From Portunus trituberculatus (taxonomy: Eukaryota > Arthropoda > Malacostraca > Decapoda > Portunidae): 64,000 nucleotides of DNA. This document shows positions 33,642-44,918 of this stretch, piece by piece; the first letter of the stretch is position 1; each line of letters begins with the position of its first letter. The stretch is from assembly GCF_017591435.1 (NCBI RefSeq), contig NC_059297.1:11886911-11950910 (forward strand), written 5' to 3'. The position numbers and the translations under genes were made by a program. The notes beneath the pieces are model-generated. The model ran no database searches. It was not told the origin of the DNA and saw nothing but the letters and a program-made list of their open reading frames with translations.

Positions 33642-34283
33642 CAGTAAAGTAAGCTTCCGCACTTGGCAAATCTCACCTTGACGAAATTAAATTTTGGTGG
33701 TAGGGTGGCCATGGACCACCAAGTGCACACTTGGCAATTTGAATTCAAACTTGGCGGCCACACGGTGAACCACACGGCTCCCCGGTGACATCAGACCTCT
33801 CTCTAAAGCTATCAGAATGCAATTTGAGAGTCCCCTTCAGCCATTTTGTTTGTGCTGCCCTCTGTTCTGCTAGCGTGGGAACGAATTCTGGCAATTTACC
33901 GCCAACGTGGCCTCTGCCAGCGCAACAGGTGGTACCGGTGGGGGTAAGGAGAATGGTGGTGGCGGTAAGGACGAAAGTGGATGAGTGAAATGGGTGGAAA
34001 AATGGGAGTTACATTCAGCCTTTACATCATGTGTTATTAGCTTTATATATTGTTTATTGGTCTGTTTTGTACATGTGTTCTAATATGTAAAGGCAAAAGA
34101 TTTTATTTCAGCTCGAAAGATAGTATTTTAGGGGTCAAAAGAGGGACTTTGGCAATGATCAAAGACTGATTGAGGCATTTTTTAGGCAATTTATATGGTA
34201 TAAAGAACTCGTGCTTGGCAAAATTCGCATTTGGCAGTAGTTTTGCCATACTAATTGATTCACTAAGTGCGGGGGGTTTACTG
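33642..34283. mobile_element. Non-autonomous pogo/Tigger-like element
   Basis: The left end CAGTAAAGTAAGCTTCCGCA and right end GTGCGGGGGGTTTACTG are imperfect inverted repeats (CAGTAAA.....CCGCACTT). TA follows the right end; the left flanking dinucleotide is no longer TA. TTGGCA-type motifs recur inside. About 640 bp with no transposase frame. Confidence 0.65.
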
Positions 34284-34302
34284 TACTTGAAATGAGGCAC
34301 CC

Positions 34303-35414
34303 AGAGCCAGAGTAACGAAAGCGCCAGAAATAGAAAACGGAGAAAAAGTGATCAAAGTTTTACAACATTCAGAATGCAATACCTCCTCAATTAATTGAGA
34401 TAGGAAGTAGGGCTTGGCTTCAAAATGTTTGTTATTGCATGTGGTTCACAGCCTATTCCTGGGCATTTAGTGAAACTGAAGTGTTCTGAAAGGTCAATGG
34501 ATGACTGCTTTTTTTTTTTATCCAGTTTATATGTGGAAAAAAACAACAACACTTGCAATATTTTGTTTATCAAACATGCATGCATTGTTTATTCTTGCTC
34601 CTGTGTCAACTTGTTTCAACAGCATGTAGTTTATTGAGATTCACCATTGAAGCCAATCTTGATTGATGTACTAATTTTATTACGCAAAAACCTAAGTGGC
34701 ACTTGTGCATGTACTTCCTTATCTGACCACCTAATAACGGAAGAATGATAAGTGGTAGAAAAAAAGCTGTCCTTTTAATGCCATAAAATAGAAACAAGCA
34801 ACTAACAAACTCAGAAAATAATCCATTAGGAAGAATAACTAAATAGGAAAGAAAGAAAATGATCACGCTTGTACATGGCGGCCTGTAGACCTGCTCATGT
34901 ATGCTTCTCCCATAGCCCTTTGTCTTTTAGCTAACTTTTTCTTCAACTCTGCAGAATTATGCACACTTTTCCTTCCCCTAGAGGGTTGTGGCTCCTCAGG
35001 GGGCACGTTGTTGTCCACCATGATGAAATGTTGTGTATAAGCGTAAAATAAAAGCAGTGTCATTCAGTGGAGGCGAGCTGGCGGAGGGTGCATGAGTGTC
35101 TGTGGATATGAGGTGTGGGACTGTGGGTGAGGCAGGCTGCTGTCAGTCGTGTGACATGATGCGAAGCACATGCTGTCATTGGCCCGCTGGCTGCTAGGTG
35201 GAAATTACTTCAATCTGGCAACAGCCACTCATCGCCTTGCTTTGAGAGCAACACAAAAAGTCTATAGATAACTGCATTTGGTTGGATTTTCGACTCTATT
35301 GTGGTGTCCATGCTGATTTCTACTCTGCTTCTCGCTAAAATAGGAAGGTGGGGGAAGATAATACAATAAAAATAATCATTTTAGCCGGAGTGTCACTTAC
35401 GTTACTCTGGTTCT
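34303..35414 (-). mobile_element. Unclassified TIR element with a short minus-strand frame
   Basis: Ends AGAGCCAGAGTAACGAAAGCG and the inverse of CACTTACGTTACTCTGGTTCT match at 18 of 21 positions, giving a 1.1-kb element. Inside, minus-strand ATG at about 35,021 opens MVDNNVPPEEPQPSRGRKSV and continues KKKLAKRQRAMGEAYMSRST. The RxxGxAYxSxTG phrase resembles N-termini of uncharacterised arthropod multicopy proteins that continue into a Cys-rich motif, but here the frame stops. No target duplication could be fixed. Confidence 0.5.
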
Positions 35415-35496
35415 AGTCAGCTCAAATGTTATAAGTTAAAAGATTTCACAACACATGACAGCTAAGATTTCACAACACATGACAACTATCTTCTTT

Positions 35497-35625
<129 letters not shown>

Positions 35626-35920
35626 ATTCCATTCTTTCACCTCTACTTATATTCACTCATCTTTATTAATCAAATCAAATATCATTCTTCCCTATGTCAG
35701 TCATTAGTCCTTTCAGCTCCAAGATACATTACTACACAGCCTTACTACAATTTCTAAGCCAACACAGTAGTAATAGCAAGATGCCAGAACACTTTGGGCT
35801 AATGTTGATGCAATATCTCTAACAACATGCCATTAATACAGAATGGCAGCTTCTTAAAACAAATGCCACATGATATAACAGTGGTCACCTACTAGTTAAT
35901 GAATCCTTTCCTCCACACAG

Positions 35921-37750
35921 TCCCCGCCAAACTCAGAGGCAGCGCGCCCACCACCCAACCTCAAGCTCCCTCCTCCACCCCCAGCCGATACTGCTGCTCC
36001 AGTCACTCCAGCCCGCTCAGCCTCCCTTGGGGCTCTTGACTCCATCAGCACCAATGAGATAGAGGCCCTGGTGGCACAAAAGATCCAGAAGCGCAAGGAG
36101 GAAGAAGAAGAGGAGGAGGAAGAGCGAAAAAGGAAAGCTGTTGATGAGAGTGGTACAGTGGAGCGTCGGAAGAAGAAGCGTGATGCTTCAGATGCTTCAA
36201 TCAAAGCTGGACGGAAGGAGCAGAAGCGTAGTGAAGAGGTAAGCAGTGGCACAAGACAGCCTCCCACTGGCACAGAAGGGGAGTCAGCGGAACGCAGGAA
36301 GACTTCGAGGCGGAAGGAGGCAGGAGAAATTGAGGAACAGGAGAAGGCTGAGCAGAAGAAGAGTGCAGAGAAGAAGCGCGAGTCCCTGCTGGAGGATGGG
36401 GAAGCAAATGACGTAAGTGAGCAGTCAGAGAAGCGGAAGAGCATGAGGAAGGTGGAGAAGATGGATGGAGAGAAGGTAGAGAAAAAGAAGAGTGTTAAAA
36501 AGAGGGAGTCTGGGATTGAGAGGGATGCCAGTGAGGGGGGAGACAGGACAGAGAGGAAGAAGAGTGCCAAAAAGAGAGACTCAGTGGTCACCCCAGATAG
36601 TAGTGTGGAGAGAAAGAAGACCACCAAGAAAAAGGACACTTCTGGGGATGACATAAGTGGAAGGGATGACACTGAGTCAGCTTACATGTCGTCGTCTGTG
36701 ATAAATGGTGAAGTGGGAGATTTAGGGGAGGAGGAGGAAGAGGAGGAGAGGGGGGAAAGAGGGGAGAGTGGTATTGGGCTGGGAGGCTCTGGCAAGGAAA
36801 CAGCAAAACTGGACAAGTCGCTCAGTCCTCGGGAATCCAAGGGGTCAGCTGAGGGTAAGGTCAGGTTACGGGATGTGCAAGAGTCCCCCATGGAAGTGGA
36901 GGAGGTGGTCAAGAAGTCCCCAAGTCGGTCCCGGTCAGGGGAGTCCAGCCGGGTGACTAAAGGGACGGCCAAGGTGTCTAGTCTCCGAGAGTCAGTGAGT
37001 CCCATAAAGCAACCCAAGGGGGCAGCCCCATCCCCCACCACCACCACCACCACAACCACCATCACCACTACCACCACCACCAGTGCAGCTACAACCACAA
37101 CTACCACTACTGCTGCTGCTGCTACTGTTGCTGCTGCTGCTGCTGCTGCATCTCCGAAGGAATCTCCACAAAAGAAGCCATCGCCACCACCCAGTCAGCC
37201 TCCTAAGGTGAGGAAAACAGATTCAAAGTCCTTAGTCCAAACAGCCTCCAGGGGTCAGGGTGAGGCCAGGCCAGCGGAGAGTGTGGCATCTGGGAGCAGA
37301 GGGGCCAATAGGGTAGTTAAGGCACCACAGCCAACCAGTGAGACGGAGAAGGTTCTGCAGGAGGCGACTGATAAAATTAAGTGTGAGGAGAAGGAGGTGA
37401 AGGAGCCACAAACTCCCAATTCAGCCCAGCCAACAGGACGGCCTGAGATGCGTAAAGGCAGCGGCCATCCGTCGTCTGCCCCTACAACACCAGCTAGGAG
37501 TCGCGATGGGTCCGAGTCGTCAGGCGAGGCAGCATCCAGGCCAGCCAGACCAGACGGGGCCAGGCGGCAGTCAAAAGTTTTCAAAGCTGCGGCCATGTGG
37601 GAGAATGACCGGTCAAGCAGCACCTCGACTCCACCAGACAAGCTCAAGAAGCCTGTCCGCACAGGAGCGAGTGTCATGTCCGATCTGACCAAGAAGTTTG
37701 AGGTGAAGCCGAGTGTTGAGCACAGGAGTAAGGTGGTGCCGTCCCTCAAG
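35921..37750 (+). CDS. NUAK: NUAK exon 8: large lysine/serine-rich disordered region
   Basis: One open block of 610 codons lies between acceptor ctccacacag and donor gtaatc, phase 0 on both sides. It opens with a proline-rich segment (NLKLPPPPPAD), then a coiled-coil-prone acidic/basic stretch (EALVAQKIQKRKEEEEEEEE). A series of basic repeats of the form ERKKSAKKRDS follows at about 36,420-36,640. After an acidic patch come many SP and SR sites, a Thr/Ala homopolymer region at 37,036-37,150, and a conserved-looking C-terminal part (RRQSKVFKAAAMWENDR, SDLTKKFEVKP). This tail has no enzymatic motif and is probably a disordered regulatory or scaffolding region. The continuation past the donor to 37939 is read-through into the intron. 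Confidence 0.85.
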
Positions 37751-39229
37751 GTAATCCATGTTGTCACCTTCCCTAGTTGCATTCTCTTGCTGGTTGTGAG
37801 TTTGCTAGGCCGAGCATGGGTGTGGCCTTGGGTGAGGTGGCGGGTGGAGGGTGGTGGTGGGGAGAGGTGGAGATTATTATCACACGGTAATCATTTTAGT
37901 GTGGACTGCCTTTCCATAGTTATCTTTTCCTGGTTGTGAATTACTTAGGCCGAGCATGAGTGTGGCTGTTTGTCCTCGTCCAGGGAAGCTATCACAAGGG
38001 AAATAAAAACTCATACTCTACTTTGATGTAATCCAAGTTACACAATACCTTTGGATCTCTTACACAAAAAGTACAATTCTAATAGAGTTGTACAAAATGC
38101 ATATGATGTAGCTTATTTGGTTTCTGGTTTACAGTTTTTTCTCAGAAACATGATTTCATAAAACTCAAAGGGCTGTTTTGATTAATGAAAAAAGTGGAAC
38201 CACAATACTTTTATTTCTTCATTGTTTTGCCACTAAAGCTTTTTCATGAAAAGTAGAGCAGATAGCCAGTTGAACTCTACATATATGTACAATGTGGGTG
38301 ATTATCTGCCCCAGTGTGCAGGCTGACAGTCAACCACCATATACATATATAGAGAGATTAACAGTTACCTCGCTCAGTTCTCCTGTGGAACCTTTAAGAC
38401 AAGACTAGTTGGGAAATGTAACTCATCTCTCACTCTTGTTTGCCTTTACCACCAATCAATATAGTGGTGTCACGTCTATACAAAGGAGAGTTTGGTGTAA
38501 TGGGAAGACAACATTTCCAAGTTGACACACTTCAGCAACTTGACATATTTAAAAGCCATGATAAGGTATTTAGGTATGTAAAGAAGCACCTGCATGAATT
38601 GATATTACCTATATAGAAATCATTTTCAAGGGTGATTTCTTGATAGTTCTTGAGATTATTGCATGCCATCCCTGCACTTTCAGGAGTGAGTGTTTGTTTG
38701 TTGTTGTTGCTGTTGTGTCCTGCCTCTGTGGTTTGTCCTCCCAGTCAATTCTGCAGGAGTGAGTGTCTGGTGTGGTGGTGTGCCCTTCCTTTTTTCCTTC
38801 ATTATCTTTCTTATTACACTCTTTCTTTAAGAATTCTCTATGATTATATACAATAGCAAATTATTTTTTCATCCTCCTCCCATCCCTATCTCCCCACCGT
38901 AAATACTGTAGTACCTCCAGTTCAACACAAATAAACCAGAAGTGTATATTACAAGAAGCAAAATCAGGAAATATGGTTTTCATTTTGGGTTGATAATAAT
39001 ATGTGGATCATTAATTTGATCATGAAGAGGAAAAGAAAAGAGCTGAGGCTAAAAATTCTAATAAGACTGAATAAATTATATACTACCTCCAAAAAAATAC
39101 TGACTCCCAGTGCTACAGAGGATTGGTAGTACATTACTACACCCTGCAATATAAACTCTAATCCCCTTCACCTAGAAAGTAGTATACAAGATGTGATTGA
39201 TCATTTGACTAGATACTTCTGTAAACAAA
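37751..39229. other. NUAK intron, no element recognised
   Basis: The frame of exon 8 continues open to 37939 as read-through. Beyond it the sequence is A/T-rich, with a tatatgta-type patch near 38,280-38,350. No exon or repeat end is supported. Confidence 0.55.
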
Positions 39230-39301
39230 ATGTAGATAGGGAGATGGGGCCACACGAGTGTAAAGCCCAGGCTCTGTAAAACTACAACTAGGTAAATACA
39301 C
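39230..39301 (+). mobile_element. LINE subfamily 3 terminal fragment (72 bp)
   Basis: The sequence GTAGATAGGGAGATGGGGCC through CACACGAGTGTAAAGCCCAG to CAACTAGGTAAATACAC matches the last codons and tail of subfamily 3. It is not followed by an (AC)n array, so the array has decayed or never formed. Confidence 0.8.
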
Positions 39302-39506
39302 TAGAACAGCAATAACTTCTTTGCATGTCTCTTGACAGATTAAGAATCACATCCTATTTAGGTCACAAAGATTTCCACTGAATAATGAAGACACCACCCT
39401 CCTTTGGCAGGAAAATTAGGTATGTGCTGTGTCAAAGGTTACAGCCATGGAACTAACTTTCTAAGAGGGATAACAGGTGATAAACCCTGCCCAAAATTGA
39501 AGTGAA

Positions 39507-39507
<1 letters not shown>

Positions 39508-39598
<91 letters not shown>

Positions 39599-39622
39599 CC
39601 CTAGGTAAATACACACACACAT
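39508..39622. repeat. (CA)n array with a 13-bp LINE-tail remnant
   Basis: (AC)n at 39508-39592 is followed by ACCCCTAGGTAAATACACACACACA. The short CTAGGTAAATAC piece inside the array is the LINE 3' unit and marks another end inserted in (AC)n. The bases before the array (GAAGTGAATCACAC) resemble the SINE tail. Confidence 0.75.
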
Positions 39623-40360
39623 ATCTGCTTCCTCAACTGCTTCACCCACTTGCTTGTGGTTTGAAGCTTATGGGCTATTGTTTGTCTTTACCTGAGGAGC
39701 GGCAGCGCTGGTCACTGTGCTGGTGGTGGTGCTTGGGAGACATTCTTCATAAAGACTGAGACAGAAGAACATAGAGAGATGAAAGTAAATTACTCTCACA
39801 GTAATATATAATTGAGAAGGAAATACATAAGAAAAAACAGAGACCAATGAACTCAAGTTCATAAAGTGGTAGTTATAGTGGTGGTTGTAGAGAAAACTAA
39901 TTTGATTTTTTTTTTTTTTTTTTTTTTTTTGTATATATTGTGTGTCACCATATGTGTGTGTGTGTGTGTGTATGCTTGTGTGCATTACCATCTATGTTTT
40001 CGTTGTCAGTTTTGGAAAAATATGTGCAAAGTATGGAGTTAAATGTTATCACAATGATATTATCCACAATGGACTTATGAGGAAAGATATTCTTTGTATA
40101 TATGTACTATGCTATACATGTTTGTATATAACTCTGTAAACCCATGCATTATCTTGTCACTTGTTGTCCATTTATTATGTACGTAATACTGGGGAAACAT
40201 TTATACAAAGCCATGTATATAGAAGTGAACAGTCCAATATTTTTCACTTTTTTATAGTTATGCTTTGCTTGAACATTAGTTTAGGATACTGTTCTGATTG
40301 GATAATTTTATGTACACTGTATGTTGTCCCTTGTCAATGACACTGTTGACCAATACTTTG
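39623..40360. other. NUAK intron, no element recognised
   Basis: A 28-bp T run (39,906-39,930) next to a short (TG)n patch (39,955-39,970) is the only structure seen. Confidence 0.5.
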
Positions 40361-40705
40361 AGGCACACCTTCCCACAGCACCCCACTGTTAGCATTCCTT
40401 CCCACAGCACCTCTGTGTAACCACACCTCCCCAGAGTATCCCACTGTAACTACACCTTCCCACACCACCTCACTGTAACCACAACTTCCCACACCACCTC
40501 ACTGTAACCACACCTTCCCACAACACCAGACTGTAACCACATCTTCTCCTAGCACCCCACTGTTTGCACATCTTCCCACAGCAATAGGCCATAACTACAC
40601 CTTCCCACACCACCCCACTGTAACCACACCTTCCCACAACATCAGACTGTAAGCACACCTTCCCATAGCACAACTTCCCACAGCACTAGTACCATAAGCA
40701 CACTT
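40361..40705. repeat. 29-bp minisatellite
   Basis: About twelve imperfect units of the type AACCACACCTTCCCACACCA followed by CCCCACTGT. Units vary by substitutions and small indels. The open minus-strand frame across it is a translated repeat. Confidence 0.88.
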
Positions 40706-40905
40706 TCCTATACGACCCCAGTGTCTTGTCCATGTCTGCAGCCCAACATGTTTCCTTCTCTATCTGCATGTCACTGCACCATATAAGTCATGCACCAGTT
40801 ATAAGATGATATCCTCAACACAATCCCATAAATGTCTCAATATATCCTTCCCAATTTCCCCTGTGCACCGTGGTCCAGGAGTCTGATTAGTGTTGTGTCT
40901 TACAG

Positions 40906-41874
40906 GTATCCGATGCCAGGAAAGCTTTTGAGGCTAAGCCAGCTGAGAAGCCAACAATTACACTACGCAAGAAGTCCACAGCAGAGACACTTCCTTCATC
41001 TCCCACCACAGCCAAGGACACTCCAGCAGTGGCCCCCACTAAAGAGCCAGCTGCAGGAAAGTCATCAGTCAGGGAAAAGCCCTCACCAGTCAAGGATTTG
41101 CCCAAGGAAGCTGAAAAGCAGAGAGAAAAATCACCCAAGGCTGTGAAAGAAATACCAACACCAGCAGCAAGCAAGACAAAGGTGGAGGCTCAGCCAGAGA
41201 AAAAGAAGGTGGAGGAGCCAGCTAAGGAGAAACCAGAAGTGATCAAGAAGACCCTTCCAGCAGCACCAACAATAGAGAAATCAAGCAAGGCTGAGAAGCA
41301 AAAAGAAACTTCCCGCCCTTCCGAGCCAACATGCAAACTGACACCAACCAAGGAAAAGGAGGAAACACCAGCGGCCAAGCCCGAGAAAGCTAAACCAGAG
41401 CCCAAGCAGATTCTCCGTCAAAGAGAGTCCTCAGAGTCATCAGAATCAGAGTCTGAGGCTGAGCGTCTCCTTAAAGTCCTATCAGAGAAGCGGGAGAAAG
41501 TGGAAGCAGCCAAGCAGGAGAAACTCCGCAAAGTGTCTGCAGCTGCCATTAAGGACCCCACAGCAGACATGGCACCCATTAATGAAGAGCCACAGGCTAA
41601 ACCATCTTCCAAAGTTTCACCAGCTAAGTCTCCCACTAAGGCTGCTCCCAATAAGTCAGCAGAAAAGGCTATTCCCCAACCAGATGCAAAAGAAAATGCC
41701 CCAGAGCAGAAATTCGCCACATTACCACGTGGCTTCAAAACTAAGGGAGTTTCACAACCTGGCAGCCCTGCAGCACTGCCACCACCTGCTGACCGACCCA
41801 AAAAGGATCGTGTCAACCAGGAGATTGAGGGCATGATGTCAGCCATCAAAGCAGTGGACCAGGCCATCACTAAG
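40906..41874 (+). CDS. NUAK: NUAK exon 9: Lys/Glu/Pro-rich tail
   Basis: This exon has 323 codons, phase 0 on both sides, with acceptor gtcttacag and donor gttagt. It starts VSDARKAFEAKPAEKPTITL and continues as alternating Lys-Glu-Pro sequence (PAKEKPEVIKKTLP). It includes a serine-acidic cluster (ESSESSESESEAERLLKVLS) predicted to be a casein-kinase-type substrate. It closes with KFATLPRGFKTKGVSQPGSP and a helical DRVNQEIEGMMSAIKAVDQA. The FATLPRG motif has a partner, FGTLPRG, in exon 16. The donor is followed directly by a (GT)n array. Confidence 0.87.
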
Positions 41875-41879
41875 GTTAG

Positions 41880-41880
<1 letters not shown>

Positions 41881-41938
<58 letters not shown>

Positions 41939-41954
41939 TGTGTGTGTGTGTGTA
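41881..41954. repeat. (GT)n array next to the exon 9 donor
   Basis: The (GT)n begins six bases after the 5' splice site at 41875 and continues, with one interruption, to 41954. Confidence 0.97.
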
Positions 41955-42164
41955 AAGAAGAGTGGCAGTGTATCATTGAAGTGTGTGACAGGGATGGCAA
42001 GTGTGGCTTGTGTGCAACTTAGTATATACAAAATCTGCAGTGTTGTTGGTGTTCAAGTTGTGGCTGGATTTTTACAGATCTTCAATACAAATGAACTAGG
42101 AAAATCTAATCATGTCACCAAGACAAGGTCATATGATGCCAGGCTAGGGTTGCAATAAAGCACA

Positions 42165-42715
42165 TCTCATTTTTTTTTTTTTTTTTTTCCCACAAGAGAG
42201 ACCTGCTAAGGGTAACAAACATTAAAAAGAAAAGAAAAAAAAAAAGGTCACTGAAACTGCAGGTTCCCTAAAAGATTTTAAAGGAATTAGCCAAAAGATA
42301 GGGACAAATGTCTTGAAACCTCCCTCTTAAAAGAAGTCAAGTTGTAGGAAGACGGAAATACAGAAGCGGGCAGGAAGTTCCAGAGTTTACCAGTGAAAGG
42401 TATGAATGATTGAGAGTACTGGTTAACTCTTGTGTTAGAAAATTGGACAGAATAGGGATGAGAGGAAGAAGAAGCCTTGTGCAGTGAGGCTGTAGGAGGA
42501 GGGGAGGCATGCAGTTAGCAACATCAGTAGAACAGTTAGCATGAAAATAGCGATAAAAGATAGAGAGATGCAACATTCCGTCAGTGAGAAAGAGATTGAA
42601 GACAGTCAATCAGAGGGGGGTAGTTGATGAGATAATAAGCTTTTGATTCCACACTATCTAATAAAACTGTGTGAGTGGATGACCCCCCAACATGCAAAGA
42701 ATACTCCATAGTACT
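42165..42715 (-). mobile_element. Jockey-like LINE 3' fragment, second copy
   Basis: It is the same family as 2727-3947 but more diverged. On the minus strand it reads FYRYFHANCSTDVANCMPPL and then HSYLSLVNSGTSCPLLYF. A T run at 42,170-42,190 is the A-tail in reverse. It is not in an (AT)n array. Several frameshifts and deletions are present. Confidence 0.82.
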
Positions 42716-42844
42716 ACATAAACCTAACAAACAGGTGTTCTGAGGCAAGTGGATAAAGTAGCTTCAGGTGAATCAGTTGGAGTATCTTTTATGATTATAG
42801 AAGCCTGTAATTCACACACTGGGGAAAATTAAATGAAGCTTTAA

Positions 42845-43596
42845 CACGTTCTCTGCAATACGACCCACTAGTGGGATATCAGTTACTATCCACTGTTGCA
42901 ATGCGACCCACCAGTGGGTCGTACAACAGTTTTCACATGCATCACATTTTAATCTTACTATTAATAGAAATTGGATCATATAGTAAAATTGCAATAAATA
43001 GTATTTGTAGAAGGGCATAATAAACACTGATTGATAAATAATATGAAGCTTATTTCTTTTTTAGCTTTATAAAAATTATATGAAAAAGTCTTTTTGTTTA
43101 TATTTTCTTTCTAATACATGTAAAAAAAAAAAACTATATTATCTTGCACTTTTTTCCTTCAGAAGAACATGAAACTTTTCTATAACAAATAATTGAAACA
43201 GATATCACAATTGGACTTTCCTTGACAAGCTTCAATGATTCTTTATAGATTTTTTTTTTAATTTTTCCTGATATTATTTGGATAAATTGTAAAAAAAGCT
43301 GCCATTGGTGACCCTTTTGAATTGCATATGTAAATAAACATAAGTAAAGAAACAAAACATAATAAATAAAAAAAAGTGCTTTAAAAAATTTACTGTAAAT
43401 ACTTTTTTTGCTGATATATGCAAGAAAACTATATTATGTTGCATTTTCCTTCAGAAGAATATAAAACTTTTCTATAACAAATAATCTAAACTGAGATACC
43501 ACAATTGGACTTTCCTTGATAAGCTTCAATAATTTTCTTCATTGATATTTTCATAATTTCATAATTTTCCTGATATCATCTTTATTATCTTACTTT

Positions 43597-43678
<82 letters not shown>

Positions 43679-44035
43679 GTTGAACTAACATAAATCCATG
43701 TAGCATTAATTTTCCAAATATGCAAAACAAAGAGACAAAATTATATAAACAAATTTAGGAAAAGAAAAATATAGTAAAGTATAGACGTACTGAACGTTGA
43801 CAAATAAAGTATGCCCACTAGTGGGTCATATCGCAGAGAAGCCATAGATTTTTCACAGTATGCGATGCAACCCACTGGTGGACAAACACTTTGAGGTTGC
43901 CAGTTCATTTGGGTGTTCTCCCAGACAACACTCTCCTCTTCTCACTTCCCTGGCTTGATCAGTACTGCCATGATAAAAATTTATTTGTATCGCAGTGCGG
44001 GAGAGTTTGCCGTGCTGCCAATCGCAGGGAACGTG
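42845..44035. mobile_element. piggyBac-like non-autonomous element flanked by TTAA
   Basis: TTAA occurs at 42841-42844 and 44036-44039. The ends CACGTTCTCTGCAAT and its inverse ATCGCAGGGAACGTG form terminal inverted repeats. The palindrome CCCACTAGTGGG or a close variant occurs twice near each end (about 42,864, 42,909, 43,813, 43,868). TTAA duplication is diagnostic of the piggyBac superfamily. No transposase is encoded. Inside are a ~120-bp direct duplication (43,118-43,240 and 43,417-43,536) and a (TC)n array. Confidence 0.85.
43602..43675. repeat. (TC)n array inside the piggyBac-like element
   Basis: About 37 units lying between the internal duplication and the right subterminal palindromes. 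Confidence 0.95.
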
Positions 44036-44039
44036 TTAA

Positions 44040-44626
44040 GGCAATTCATACCTAAAGCTTATGGTAGACCTGAATGATTAGCCTACGTTATGAATTACAG
44101 TCTTCCCTCTGCTTCTTGCTTCACTAGGATTATTTTGTCTATCACAAAGAAGAAACTTTCACCAGTAATTCTAAATTCAACCCAACAAACAAGACTCTTA
44201 GGGGTTGTGTTCTGCAGTCACATTATGATTTTTTGTTAGTGAAAAAAAAAGATGTAGCTATATATTCCCAAAAAAAAAAAACATATCTGTATATAAAATT
44301 CAAATTGACAAAAGTAATAGTTATTAAATACTATTACTATACACACACTCACCATATTGCAAATGTTTTCAGATGAGATTTATTATTCTTATTTAGCTTC
44401 TTACACCAGATCTTAAATGAAGAAAAAAGTGTTTCCCAAGAGTATATGTTCTAAGCAGATGTTTGTTTTGCATGGCTTGTGTTTGTGTGTCTGCTCACTG
44501 ACTATACCACTGAAGAGGAAGATGAAGATAGAAAGGGAAGGACTAACTGAATGAATTATTAATTGATTGATTGATTTTAAGTGATTATAGCACAGAAAGG
44601 AAAGGAATAAAACAAGGAAAAGAGGT

Positions 44627-44630
<4 letters not shown>
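44040..44630. other. NUAK intron, no element recognised
   Basis: A/T-rich sequence without conserved frames. Confidence 0.5.

Positions 44631-44701
<71 letters not shown>
44631..44701. repeat. (AG)n microsatellite
   Basis: About 35 units in the intron before exon 10. Confidence 0.96.
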
Positions 44702-44704
<3 letters not shown>

Positions 44705-44918
44705 ATAAAAAATAAAAAAATCAGGAGAGGAAAAACAGAATAAAACATAGGAGTAGAAAAAGGAATAGAACAAACAAAAAAACTAACAGAAGAACAGGTA
44801 GAACTAGTACAAAAAGGAGAACAATGCTTAAAAAAAAAAAAAGAGAAAAAAGTAGAGACATCCCAGTAGAGGGAAGGCAGGAATAATAGGATGAGATGAG
44901 AATGCATTAAATTTCCAG

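Noticed and set aside
35896..37782. Long minus-strand frames opposite NUAK exon 8
   Set aside because: They are antisense shadows of the biased codon composition (Ser/Phe-rich opposite Lys/Glu) with no recognisable domain. The + strand has matching splice phases.
37751..37939. Extension of NUAK exon 8 to the stop at 37937
   Set aside because: The added residues are Trp/Val/Leu-rich, unlike the tail, and a good donor (AAG/gtaatc) precedes them, joining in phase to exon 9.
40361..40705. CRISPR-like array
   Set aside because: Units are contiguous with no unique spacers, in a eukaryotic intron. It is a degenerate minisatellite.
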